From Mycobacterium sp. (GTDB taxonomy: Bacteria > Actinomycetota > Actinomycetes > Mycobacteriales > Mycobacteriaceae): a stretch of 64,000 bases of DNA. Made by a program: the position numbers and the translations under genes. The notes under the pieces are model-generated. The model was not told the DNA's origin. It worked only from the letters and a program-made list of their open reading frames with translations, and searched no databases. Numbering within the stretch: position 1 is the stretch's first letter; each line of letters opens with the position of its first letter. Location: the NCBI GenBank assembly GCA_021732005.1, contig JAKFVT010000056.1:62001-126000 (forward strand), read 5' to 3'. Positions 52,295 through 60,905 of this stretch are shown here, piece after piece.

Positions 52295-53376
52295 CGGCTC
52301 CCGGAGCCAACGCCTGGCGCCGAAATCTGGTCCGCCTGTTCTCGGTGGTCCTCGTCGGTCTCACCGCCCTGGCGTGTCAATCGTCCTCGCCGATCAGCCG
52401 GGTGGAGATCGGGATGACCGTGCATGTCCGGGGCGCCGACGCCGCCAACCTCAAGCGGCAGTTCGACCTCATGGCGGAGATGAACGTGACCTGGGTCCGG
52501 GTCGACATCGACTGGTCGTCGGTCGAGCGGGAGCAGAGCCAGCTCAGGTGGGATTACCCTGATGCGGTCTTCGAGCAGGCCGCGGCCCACGGGATGAAGG
52601 TGCTGGCGGTGCTGGCGTTCAGCCCGGGATGGGCGAATTCGTCGACGACTATTCCGTGGGCACCGACCAATCATGCGCGACCGGATGACCCGGCCTCGTT
52701 CGCCAACTTCGCGCACGTGACCGCGCAGCGTTACGCGGCGAAAGGGGTAGGCGCGTGGGAGATCTGGAATGAACCCAACACCCGCAAGTTTTGGCGACCG
52801 AATGCCGATGCCGGGCAGTACGCTGACCTGTTCCGCGCGGCCGCAGCCGCGATCCGGACGGTCGATCCGAAAGCCACCCTGCTGATCGGCGGGCTCGCAC
52901 CGCTCCCGGACGAGCCCGGCGCCGGTATCGCACCCGCGGACTACCTCGAGCAGCTCTACGCCGGCGGGGCCGCGCAGCTGGCGGACGGAGTCGCCGTCCA
53001 CCCCTACACATTTCCTCAGTTGCCGTTGGATTCTGAGCGGCGCCCGGTCGGTGCCTTCGGCGATCTTCCCGCGCTGCACGCGGTGATGGACAAATACGAT
53101 GACGGTCGAAAGAAGGTGTGGATAACCGAATTCGGTGCGCCGACCGGAACCGGCCCGACCGCCGTGTCGGAGAAGGATCAGGCGCTGACGATTGTGCAGG
53201 CCCGCCAGCAGGTGGCCCGCTGGGAGTGGGCCGGCCCGCTGTTGTACTACGAGCTCGTCGACGGCGGGACAGATCCCACCGACGTCGAGAAGAACTTCGG
53301 CGTCCTTCGCGAGGACCTCTCGCTCAAGCCGGCAGCGAGGGCCCTCACGGAGTCCAACTCACGATGGTGGTGGTGA
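52291..53376 (+). CDS. clan GH-A glycoside hydrolase, predicted lipoprotein
   Basis: The 361-residue protein has a lipobox ending at C29 (LVGLTALACQ) and a TIM-barrel domain with acid/base Glu E161 in WEIWNEPN and nucleophile Glu E280 in VWITEFGAP, typical of GH39/GH5-like families. It is predicted to be anchored outside the cytoplasmic membrane, where it could trim or edit the polymer, as glycosidases do in other secretion systems. Its 3' end overlaps the convergent wzx gene by 18 bases. Confidence 0.87.
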   Translation: MTAPGANAWRRNLVRLFSVVLVGLTALACQSSSPISRVEIGMTVHVRGADAANLKRQFDLMAEMNVTWVRVDIDWSSVEREQSQLRWDYPDAVFEQAAAHGMKVLAVLAFSPGWANSSTTIPWAPTNHARPDDPASFANFAHVTAQRYAAKGVGAWEIWNEPNTRKFWRPNADAGQYADLFRAAAAAIRTVDPKATLLIGGLAPLPDEPGAGIAPADYLEQLYAGGAAQLADGVAVHPYTFPQLPLDSERRPVGAFGDLPALHAVMDKYDDGRKKVWITEFGAPTGTGPTAVSEKDQALTIVQARQQVARWEWAGPLLYYELVDGGTDPTDVEKNFGVLREDLSLKPAARALTESNSRWWW

Positions 53377-54906
53377 GTCCGCGCGGCCTTTGGCCGGCGG
53401 GGCCAGCAACCCCATGATCCGAGCCACCAGCGGCCGGATACGTTCGGGTGCATGGGTGCTGAGTCGTTCAGTGATACCCGGATCGATCAGCCGCACAACG
53501 GAGAACACCCGCAATCCGATCAGGTAGGTGAGGACTGCGGCAGGTATCGCGATGATCAGCGACAGTGTGCCGCCCATCTCCACGCTGATCGCGTACGCCA
53601 CGGCCGCCTGCGCCAGTGCGGCCAGCGTGATCGCACCGAGCACCCGGTACGGCGGCGCGACCGCCAGCCGCCGTGTCACGTACCAGGTTTCGATCAGTAC
53701 CACGCCTACCTGCACGACACCGCGGGACCAGGCCGCTCCCATCAGACCCTCGTTGGGGATCAGCAGGAAGCCCAGCGCGATGGTCCCGATCAGGCCGACG
53801 CCGTTGGTGATCAGCAGTAGTGTGGTCTTGCCGACGCTTTGCAAGAAGTACAGCGTGGTCACGCCGAGGCTGCTGATCGCGGCGGCGATCAGCAGTACCG
53901 AGGAGGCAGGGACCGCGTCGGTGAAGTCGGCGCCGAAGATCAGCGGGATCAGCACGGGTGCGATCGCCGCCAGGCCAAGGCACAGCGGGACGATCACCAG
54001 CGCCATAAGTGATGTCATCGTCCGGTACAGGCTGCGCATGTGTTCCTGGGCGCCCTGGCCGTGCTGTTCGCTGAAGCGGGGCAAGAGGGCCGAAAGTAGA
54101 AGCGGCGGAAGCTGTACCGCCATTTCAGCGATCGTGACCGCCGCCGCGAACAGGCCGACGGCGCCGAGGCCGGTGTAGTGCTCGAGAAAGATCACCTGGG
54201 TTCGGCCGAACACCAGACTGCCGATCACGCCGACGCCCCAGCTCGCCAGCGCGAACTTGACCACCTCGGCCTTGAGCTCCGGCCCGACACTGGCCTTGTT
54301 GCGCAGCAATTGGAATACCCGGGATGCAGGCAGGATGCTGCCCGCGATGTAGCCGGCGAGCGCGCCGGGGATCCCGAAAAGCCACGCGCCCAATGCCATT
54401 GTCGCAACTTTGATCACGGCTGATTGTGCGGATAGCCGTGCGAGCTGGCCGAATTGCTGTTCGCCGCGCAGATTGAACAGGTAGAGATCGCCTAGCCGCC
54501 AGCAGACGAACCACACCAGGGCGACAGCGACGACCATGATCCGGGTGGTTTCCGAAAGCCCCTCGGTCACGCCCTTTCCAGGCCCATACAGGTAACCGAA
54601 CAGCGCCAGCCCGCCCACGACGATCGCGAGCATGGATGTCCGGGTGGTCGCCCCGATCAGGCCGTTCGCCTCGTCGTCCTTGCCCTCGGCGCGCAGATTC
54701 GGGATGAAACGCTGCTGAACCACGTCGATACCGAGGGCGGCGACAACCGATGCCACGGTCACACACCACACGACGTAGGCGAAGATCCCCAGATTGTCCG
54801 GACCGAGGATCCGGGCGATGATCGCGTTGCCGACGAAACCTGCCAGCGCAACGGCGGCGCCGGAGGCGAAGCCCAGAATGGTGTTACGCGCAAAACTGGG
54901 CGACAT
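53359..54906 (-). CDS. Wzx-type polysaccharide flippase
   Basis: The 515-residue MOP-superfamily flippase has about 12-14 transmembrane segments, starting with a typical NTILGFASGAAVALAGFVGN and containing paired charged loops between helices. It would move lipid-linked repeat units across the membrane. It overlaps the GT2 gene upstream by one base (ATGA), and with wzy and wzz it forms a minus-strand transcription unit. Confidence 0.92.
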   Translation of the reverse strand: MSPSFARNTILGFASGAAVALAGFVGNAIIARILGPDNLGIFAYVVWCVTVASVVAALGIDVVQQRFIPNLRAEGKDDEANGLIGATTRTSMLAIVVGGLALFGYLYGPGKGVTEGLSETTRIMVVAVALVWFVCWRLGDLYLFNLRGEQQFGQLARLSAQSAVIKVATMALGAWLFGIPGALAGYIAGSILPASRVFQLLRNKASVGPELKAEVVKFALASWGVGVIGSLVFGRTQVIFLEHYTGLGAVGLFAAAVTIAEMAVQLPPLLLSALLPRFSEQHGQGAQEHMRSLYRTMTSLMALVIVPLCLGLAAIAPVLIPLIFGADFTDAVPASSVLLIAAAISSLGVTTLYFLQSVGKTTLLLITNGVGLIGTIALGFLLIPNEGLMGAAWSRGVVQVGVVLIETWYVTRRLAVAPPYRVLGAITLAALAQAAVAYAISVEMGGTLSLIIAIPAAVLTYLIGLRVFSVVRLIDPGITERLSTHAPERIRPLVARIMGLLAPPAKGRADSPPPS

Positions 54907-55799
54907 CAGCGGCGGGCTTTCAGCCGCCCCTGGGCAAGACGCAGTATCGACTTGGCCGCACTCGCCCAGGCCAGTAGTCCCGGTCGCCCGTAACGGACTC
55001 CCGCAACGATCGCCCCCGCGATGCCGCGAGCCGAACCGGCGCCGAGTGCCGAGCCGACAGGTGACGTCAGCATGTAATCCCCCCGGACTCTTTTCGACTC
55101 ATCCGCGAGTTCGCGGTTGCCCCAAGCGATGAGTTCCGCGCTGCGGTCCACGCCCGAGCGAGATACCGATGCGGCTGTCCACATGATATCGACCAGTGGC
55201 TCCGGGACTTGGATGATCGGCAGATCCGGGAAGGCGCGCCGGACCTCCATCATCCACTTCGGGTCGTCATGAATCGACCCGGCCGCCACCGACATGGGCA
55301 CCTTGTCGGTCAGCGCCCGCGGGAAAACCAGCGTCGACGTCTGGACCATGTTGAAGGCCTGAGTCTGGCGGAACTCGAACAGGAACGGGGCGATCGGCTC
55401 GTGCGGCGTGATCACGGTCTTCGGTCCGATGATCGGGGCGCCGCCGCCGATGTGGACAGCGAAGCGGGACGCCACAATCCACTCGTTGCCCGGAGGCGCC
55501 ACCGCGAGTTGCTTCTCGAGCTTGTCCGGATGCCAGACATCGTCATCGTCAAGCAGCGCAATGACATTGCCGACGGCTGACGCGATGCCGATGTGCTTGG
55601 CCATACTCGGGCCGACGCGACCCGGCGTGCGCACGACCCGGACAGCGGCTGACGACGGCAGGCTCAGCTCACCATCGGCGTCCACCGCGACGATGACCTC
55701 CACCGGTGGGCGGGTCTGCTGCAGGGCGGATTCCACCGCGGCCTTGAGGCTGGCTCGGCATACGGTCGGAATGACGACACTCACCGTCAGTTCGGTCAC
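54906..55799 (-). CDS. GT2-family glycosyltransferase
   Basis: The 297-residue GT-A enzyme has an N-terminal LTVSVVIPTVCRASLKAAVE, nucleotide-binding VIVAVDADGEL, the DxD-like LLDDDDVWHPDKLEKQL, and SIHDDPKWMMEVRRA in the acceptor region. GTG 55799 has GGAGGGG upstream and overlaps the wzy stop (GTGA), so the longer open frame is not the gene. It is probably a side-chain or priming-adjacent transferase of the locus. Confidence 0.88.
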   Translation of the reverse strand: MTELTVSVVIPTVCRASLKAAVESALQQTRPPVEVIVAVDADGELSLPSSAAVRVVRTPGRVGPSMAKHIGIASAVGNVIALLDDDDVWHPDKLEKQLAVAPPGNEWIVASRFAVHIGGGAPIIGPKTVITPHEPIAPFLFEFRQTQAFNMVQTSTLVFPRALTDKVPMSVAAGSIHDDPKWMMEVRRAFPDLPIIQVPEPLVDIMWTAASVSRSGVDRSAELIAWGNRELADESKRVRGDYMLTSPVGSALGAGSARGIAGAIVAGVRYGRPGLLAWASAAKSILRLAQGRLKARR

Positions 55800-57103
55800 G
55801 ACGTCCCCTCCCCGGCGTGGCCGCGGTCTGCGGTCACCAACAGGACCGCGAAGACCATGCCGCTGATCGGAAAGAGCTGCAGATTCGGCAACAGCGACCA
55901 GACGGCCTCGGTCGTGGCGATGACGAAAAACGCGATGAGATAGCCGAAGTAAGCGATCTGCTGATTGCGGACAACCAGTGTGCGCGTCGAGGCGACGGCG
56001 GCGATCATCACCGGGGCCAAGACCGCCAACCCGAGCAGCCCGGACTTCACCAGTGTGTCGACCGTGATGTTGTGTCCGGTCCCGACATATGCCCACGCGG
56101 CGGAATTCGCCGATTGCTGTGCGCCGGTGAGGAACCAGTTGAGGCCCATGCCCACCAGCGGGGACTGCTCCCACACCTTGAGCGCCGAAACCCATACCGC
56201 GGCACGGTCGGTGAACGCGTGCGGATCCCAGGCCAGGAACGGGAATGTGAGGGTGGCGGTGGCGATCACGGCGACCAAAGTGGTTCCGGCCAGTCGTACG
56301 GAGATCAACGATTTGAACCAGCACAACAGCCACCACACCACGACAGCCGCGGCTGCGAGCAGTGCGGTTCGCGTCGCCGATGCCACGATCGTCGACAACA
56401 GGACCACGCCGCAGAAGATGCGCCACGGAATCCGGGTGACAAGCGGCACAAGCGCAAATGCGAGACCGCTGTACATGCCGAGCACGTTGCCGTGACCGAA
56501 CGGCCCGGCCAGCTCCCAGCCGCCGACGATCGCCTTCTCCGACACGATGTTGTACATCATGTACGCGGGGGCCACGAAGCCACCGATGATCGAGTAGACA
56601 CCGATGCCCGTTCCGATGATCGGCAGCCATCGCAATTCACCGATCGGCGCACCGACATTCCAGATCGCCAGGATGAATGTGTTCGCTAGGGCGAGCTTGA
56701 TCAGGTCCTGCGGTCCGGGTAACGCCAAGGTGATGAAGTACGGAACGTTCAGCGCGATCAGAAGGATGAGCACACCGGTGATGTCGCGATCGGGGCGCGC
56801 GCGGCGAATCGCGATGAGGCCACTCAAACCCAGCAATGCCGCCGATCCGCCCAGGCTGATCAGGTGCGCGATCGGAAGTTTGGATCCTTCAGATTCCTGA
56901 CCGGGGGGCAGATCGGGGGAGTGTTTGACCAGCACATGCGTCACGAGCTCGGGAAGCACCACGAGCGTGATGGCCGCAATGACGAGCAGGGCGAAAGCCC
57001 ATCGTTCCTGGCGCGAGTCCCACCGTTTCGGCTCGGCGAAGCGAACGGGCGCCGCCACGTACGTGGCCTGGGTTCCGTTGTTCCCGAATCCGTTGCGATC
57101 CAT
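55796..57103 (-). CDS. Wzy/O-antigen-ligase-like polymerase
   Basis: The 435-residue membrane protein has about 11-12 transmembrane helices and a large periplasmic-side loop that contains AFTDRAAVWVSALKVWEQSP, LVGMGLNWFL and GTGHNITVDTLVKSGLLGL. This is the conserved pattern of the Wzy_C/O-antigen ligase family (R..W..a; H-N). It would polymerise or transfer repeat units delivered by Wzx. Confidence 0.9.
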   Translation of the reverse strand: MDRNGFGNNGTQATYVAAPVRFAEPKRWDSRQERWAFALLVIAAITLVVLPELVTHVLVKHSPDLPPGQESEGSKLPIAHLISLGGSAALLGLSGLIAIRRARPDRDITGVLILLIALNVPYFITLALPGPQDLIKLALANTFILAIWNVGAPIGELRWLPIIGTGIGVYSIIGGFVAPAYMMYNIVSEKAIVGGWELAGPFGHGNVLGMYSGLAFALVPLVTRIPWRIFCGVVLLSTIVASATRTALLAAAAVVVWWLLCWFKSLISVRLAGTTLVAVIATATLTFPFLAWDPHAFTDRAAVWVSALKVWEQSPLVGMGLNWFLTGAQQSANSAAWAYVGTGHNITVDTLVKSGLLGLAVLAPVMIAAVASTRTLVVRNQQIAYFGYLIAFFVIATTEAVWSLLPNLQLFPISGMVFAVLLVTADRGHAGEGTS

Positions 57104-57118
57104 CAGGCGCCGGCCTGG

Positions 57119-58516
57119 TCACGTCTCACGTGGGCGCCGGCGTCGGCCTGGCGCCGGCGAATCATGTTGTCCCGCAGCGCCGTAATAGCTGTCTTCGTCT
57201 GCGCTGCGCTTCTTGGCCGGCGTCATCGTCAACACGGCGCCGAGCAGCGGCGCTCCGGCCCGCCGCAGGGTGTTGGCGGCTCGAGCCAGCCCGGCACGAT
57301 TCGTCTGACCGTATCGGGCGATCACCAGCACCCCTTGGGCGTTGGCTGCCAGGATGGCGGCGTCGTTGACCAACGTCGACGGCGAATCGACGATCACATG
57401 GTCGAAGGTCCTGCCGAGTTCGGCCAGAACATCCTTGGCGGCTTGTGATTCGAGCAGTTCGGTGGGGTTGGACGGGACGACTCCGGACGGCAGTACCGTC
57501 ACCCGGGGGAAGCTGGTCTCGCGCAGCGCCTCGCCGAGTGCGGTCTGACCCGACAACACGGTGCTCAACCCCACCTGCCCGTCGATACCGAGGTAGGAGG
57601 CCACTCGGGGACGTCGCAGATCGCCGTCGACCACGACGACGTTGGAGTCGGTCTCCGCCAGTGCCAGCGCGAGGTTGATCGCTGTCGTGGTCCGGCCTTC
57701 ATCGGGCCTGGAACTTGCGACGACCAACACGCGAGGTCCGTCGGTGACCTCGAGAAACCTTAGGCTGAGCCGCAATTCGCGGAACGCCTCGGCAATCGGG
57801 GAGTGATCGCTGTCGAAGGAGATCAGCGGCTGATTACGGCGTTGCGGCTGCAGCGGGATCTCGGCGAGCACTCCCACCCCGGTGGTCTTCTCCACCGCCT
57901 CCGGTGTTCGCAGGCGGCGATCGAGCCGGTCTCGGGCGATTGCGATGACGACGCCGAGCAGCACACCCAGCGCGAGGGCGATTGCCAGGGCCTGCTTCTT
58001 CTTCGGGCTCACCGGGCCGTCGGGAACGTCCGCGCGTTGCTGAACGATCACCTGCGCGTTGGGTCGAAGGCCACCGGCAGGGGTCTCCAGGGCTGCCGCC
58101 ATCGACACGAACTCTTCGGACAGCGTGTTGGCGATATCGCGGGCCCTCGTCGGTGAGGAGTCGGTCACCGTGACGTCGATCAGCACGGTGTCGGTCGGCG
58201 CCTCGGCAGTGATCTTCTTGATGAGCTGGTTCGCGGTCATGTCGAGGTTGAGTTTGTCGATCGTGCGCTGCGCCAGGATCCCTCCCACGAGCAGCTGCGT
58301 GTAGGACAGCACGCGGCGCTGGGCGAACAGTCCACCGTCATTCGTCTGCGTCGCATTGCCGTCCGCGGTGGTCGACACGAACAGCCGTGTCTTGGCTTCA
58401 TATTGCGGAGTTGCCAGCAGTGAGTAGGCGATCGCGCACAGCACTGCGATCACAATGGTGGCGATAATGGTTTTCCATCGATTCCGCACAATGCGCGCGA
58501 AGTCCTGACTGGTCAA
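57119..58516 (-). CDS. Wzz/BY-kinase fusion (polysaccharide chain-length regulator)
   Basis: The 465-residue protein has a Wzz domain with TM1 at ~17-37 (IIATIVIAVLCAIAYSLL) and TM2 at ~177-196, then a cytoplasmic P-loop kinase domain. Walker A is ASSRPDEGRTTTAIN, with Arg (R275) where bacterial tyrosine kinases have Lys. Walker A' is VVVVDGDLRRP and Walker B is HVIVDSPS. The C-terminal tail has only one Tyr pair (Y444-Y445), unlike the Tyr clusters of classical kinases. I chose TTG 58516 because GGAGGGGG lies 5 bases upstream and the protein then begins MTSQDFARIVRNRW, the family's normal start; ATG 58582 lacks this. Confidence 0.85.
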   Translation of the reverse strand: MTSQDFARIVRNRWKTIIATIVIAVLCAIAYSLLATPQYEAKTRLFVSTTADGNATQTNDGGLFAQRRVLSYTQLLVGGILAQRTIDKLNLDMTANQLIKKITAEAPTDTVLIDVTVTDSSPTRARDIANTLSEEFVSMAAALETPAGGLRPNAQVIVQQRADVPDGPVSPKKKQALAIALALGVLLGVVIAIARDRLDRRLRTPEAVEKTTGVGVLAEIPLQPQRRNQPLISFDSDHSPIAEAFRELRLSLRFLEVTDGPRVLVVASSRPDEGRTTTAINLALALAETDSNVVVVDGDLRRPRVASYLGIDGQVGLSTVLSGQTALGEALRETSFPRVTVLPSGVVPSNPTELLESQAAKDVLAELGRTFDHVIVDSPSTLVNDAAILAANAQGVLVIARYGQTNRAGLARAANTLRRAGAPLLGAVLTMTPAKKRSADEDSYYGAAGQHDSPAPGRRRRPRET

Positions 58517-58895
58517 TTGCGCCCCCTCCATCGCCGACGAGCGCCCGCGTCCTTCACGCTCTTCAACAACGTAGTTTGGCATGTTCTGACCGCCGCGAAC
58601 CGTTGCGCCGAGGTGTCCTCGGCGATCTCCACGGAATGCCGCCGACCAGCCATACGCCCATCGTCCCCCGCGACCGGCCTCCCGGTACCGGTCTGCGAAA
58701 ACTCGCCGGTCTCGATTCGCCGGGTAACGCGCTCAGCACGTTATGTCCGCCGGTATCGTGCCTCCCTAGTAGGTTGCGAAGCTCGAACTCTCGAAAGTAG
58801 ATCAGCGTGCACCGGGTCAGTTCAGTTTTGTCATCAATTCTTCATCAGCGCTGGGCTCTCGGAGTGAATGTCTTTGCCCACGCAGGTTTCCGGTC
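58517..58895. other. divergent gap between wzz and second BcsB-like gene
   Basis: This 379-base region has no gene I can support. It must carry the promoters of the minus-strand wzz-wzx unit and the plus-strand BcsB-ackA unit. I see no clear repeat or palindrome in it. It is somewhat less GC-rich near 58740-58860. Confidence 0.5.
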
Positions 58896-60890
58896 ATGAG
58901 TTTCCTGGGTGCTGTGCGCACGTCGCTGTCCGCGATTGTGCTGGTTTTGCCGACCTTGCTCAGTGGACCCTTCGTGGGTGCGGCCGCCGCGGCGCCGGTC
59001 CCGTCCGACGATCAGCCCGATCCGACCAGCCTCACGCTGCCCTGGACGGCCCTCGGCCTGAACCCGAGCATGACTCTGGGGCCCAACGCCAGCACCGGCA
59101 TCTCGCTGCCGGTCCCGGCCGGCCTGACCGCCGCGCGGGTGCAGGGCGTCATCGAAGCGCCGACGAACATCAGCCCGGGCTTCCTGCAGGTCGATGACGC
59201 CAACGGCCGGTTCGTCACCGCGGTCTACATTCCGCCGGCGGGTCCCGATCGGTTGTCGACGCCGTTCGACGTCGACATCTCCTCGACCCGCGGCCCGGCC
59301 ACCACGCTCGACCTGTCCCTGGCATTCCACCCGATCGAGCGCGGCGACGAGATCTGCGCCACCCAGCAGATCACTCTGGACAATCTGTCGACGGTGTACA
59401 TCGGGGCCGAAGCGCCGATGACCTCGGTGGCCAGCTTCTTTCCCTCGGTGCTCAAGGGGTTCACCGTCTACGCCCCGGCCGACGCCGACAACGCGGAGAA
59501 GCAGTCGGTGCTGACCCTCGTCGCCACGATCGAGCGGCTCTATCACCCTCAGCCGCTGGCGATCACGGTGCTCAACCAACCGCGCGGCGCGGTGCCGCCG
59601 CCCGCGGCGCCGCTGACCCGCACCGTCGTCGTCGAGTCCGGTGTGGTGGGGCTGAGCGTCGAAAACCCAGGCAGCCCAGCCGCGTTCCTGCGGATCGCGG
59701 GGCGGGGTGATTCGCTGACGGCTCAGGTGTCGCTGCTTGTCAACCAGCTGCAGACGATGGTGCAATCGGTCGCGGGGCGTGTGGACCAACCGGGTTCGAG
59801 GCCTGCGCTGCAAGGTGACACCCTGACCTTCAGCCAGTTGAAGATGACCGGGCGCACCGATGCATTGCGGACCGGCAGCATGACTGTCGGGATCGATCGG
59901 GCGTCGCTTGGCGGTGGGCGCATCGACAGCGCCCAGGTGCATCTGCTGGCGGACTACACACCAGTGGCGAAAAACGACTCCGCGGCCGTGATGATCCGGT
60001 CCAAGGGAGTCGTCGTATACCGTGCGCCGTTGGACAACAGTGGCCGGCTGGACGCGACGTTCGATGTGCCGAGCCAGGCCATGACCCAATGGATCAACCT
60101 GGATTTCGCGCTCACCTTCACGCCGTCGCAGGTGTGCAATCCGTTGCAGGCCAACCTCACCTTCCAGGTGGACCCGCGGTCCACGCTGACCCTGCGCCGC
60201 GGTGGCCAACCGCTGGGGGGATTCGGTGCGGTGCCGTCAGAATTCAGCCCCGGCTTCATGGTCGCGCTCGACGGCGGCAATCCCAATCAGCTCGCCTATG
60301 CGGCGCGCATCATCGCGGCGATCGCGCGGCTGACCCCGGCCCAAATGACGCCGCAACTCGTCGATCTCAAAACCGCTGCCGATGCCCAGACCGGCGCGCT
60401 GATCGTCGCGAGTGCGGCGGCGCTGAAACAGACGTCATTGAGCCCGCCGGTCGGTGGCGACGGTGAGGCGGTGGATTTCAACCTGCCCGACCAGCTTCGC
60501 GCCAACATCAACGACGGTCTCGGCTCGATCCAGGCCTTCGCCGACCGGCCGCGTAACCGATCCGTGGTTCTGGTGACGACGACGGCGGCATGGACGCTGG
60601 TGGACCCGCTGTTCGCCTACCTCGACGGATTGACCGGCGGTTGGTCGCAGCTCAGCGGCGACGTGCTGGCGGCCGGTGCGGCGGGAACGCCGACGATCGC
60701 GACGATCCGGCAGGATGGCAGTACGTTTGAACCACCACCGCCGCACACGACGAGCAAGGTGGTCCTCGGCGGAATCGGGGTGGGTGTCGTCATCGCGATC
60801 GCAATCGTGGCCGCGACGCTCTGGTCGGGCAGGCGCCGCAACGCCGCGGTGGGACAGCCGGACCATGAGCCGCCGACCACGCCGCAATAA
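58896..60890 (+). CDS. BcsB-like protein (second paralogue)
   Basis: The 664-residue exported, C-terminally anchored protein has a signal peptide at residues 1-~30 (LSAIVLVLPTLLSGPFVGAA), beta-rich extracytoplasmic domains, and a TM helix at about 620-642 (GGIGVGVVIAIAIVAATLW) before a basic tail. It shares landmarks with the other BcsB-like protein: EICATQQITLDNLSTVYIG, DPRSTLTLRRG and GWSQLSGDVLAAGA, in the same order. No synthase gene is adjacent; the nearest is the GT2 at 42736-44145, on the far side of pta. ackA starts 15 bases later, so the two are probably co-transcribed. Confidence 0.82.
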   Translation: MSFLGAVRTSLSAIVLVLPTLLSGPFVGAAAAAPVPSDDQPDPTSLTLPWTALGLNPSMTLGPNASTGISLPVPAGLTAARVQGVIEAPTNISPGFLQVDDANGRFVTAVYIPPAGPDRLSTPFDVDISSTRGPATTLDLSLAFHPIERGDEICATQQITLDNLSTVYIGAEAPMTSVASFFPSVLKGFTVYAPADADNAEKQSVLTLVATIERLYHPQPLAITVLNQPRGAVPPPAAPLTRTVVVESGVVGLSVENPGSPAAFLRIAGRGDSLTAQVSLLVNQLQTMVQSVAGRVDQPGSRPALQGDTLTFSQLKMTGRTDALRTGSMTVGIDRASLGGGRIDSAQVHLLADYTPVAKNDSAAVMIRSKGVVVYRAPLDNSGRLDATFDVPSQAMTQWINLDFALTFTPSQVCNPLQANLTFQVDPRSTLTLRRGGQPLGGFGAVPSEFSPGFMVALDGGNPNQLAYAARIIAAIARLTPAQMTPQLVDLKTAADAQTGALIVASAAALKQTSLSPPVGGDGEAVDFNLPDQLRANINDGLGSIQAFADRPRNRSVVLVTTTAAWTLVDPLFAYLDGLTGGWSQLSGDVLAAGAAGTPTIATIRQDGSTFEPPPPHTTSKVVLGGIGVGVVIAIAIVAATLWSGRRRNAAVGQPDHEPPTTPQ

Positions 60891-60905
60891 CGCCCAAGGG
60901 AAGTG

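Noticed and set aside
55800..56630. Long upstream extension of the GT2 that ends at 54906
   Set aside because: It is antisense-like low-complexity sequence in another frame of wzy; the protein-like sequence begins at GTG 55799 with its own RBS.
58845..60209. Long minus-strand open frame opposite the second BcsB-like gene
   Set aside because: It is an Arg/Gly/His-rich shadow frame of high-GC coding DNA with no recognisable domain.
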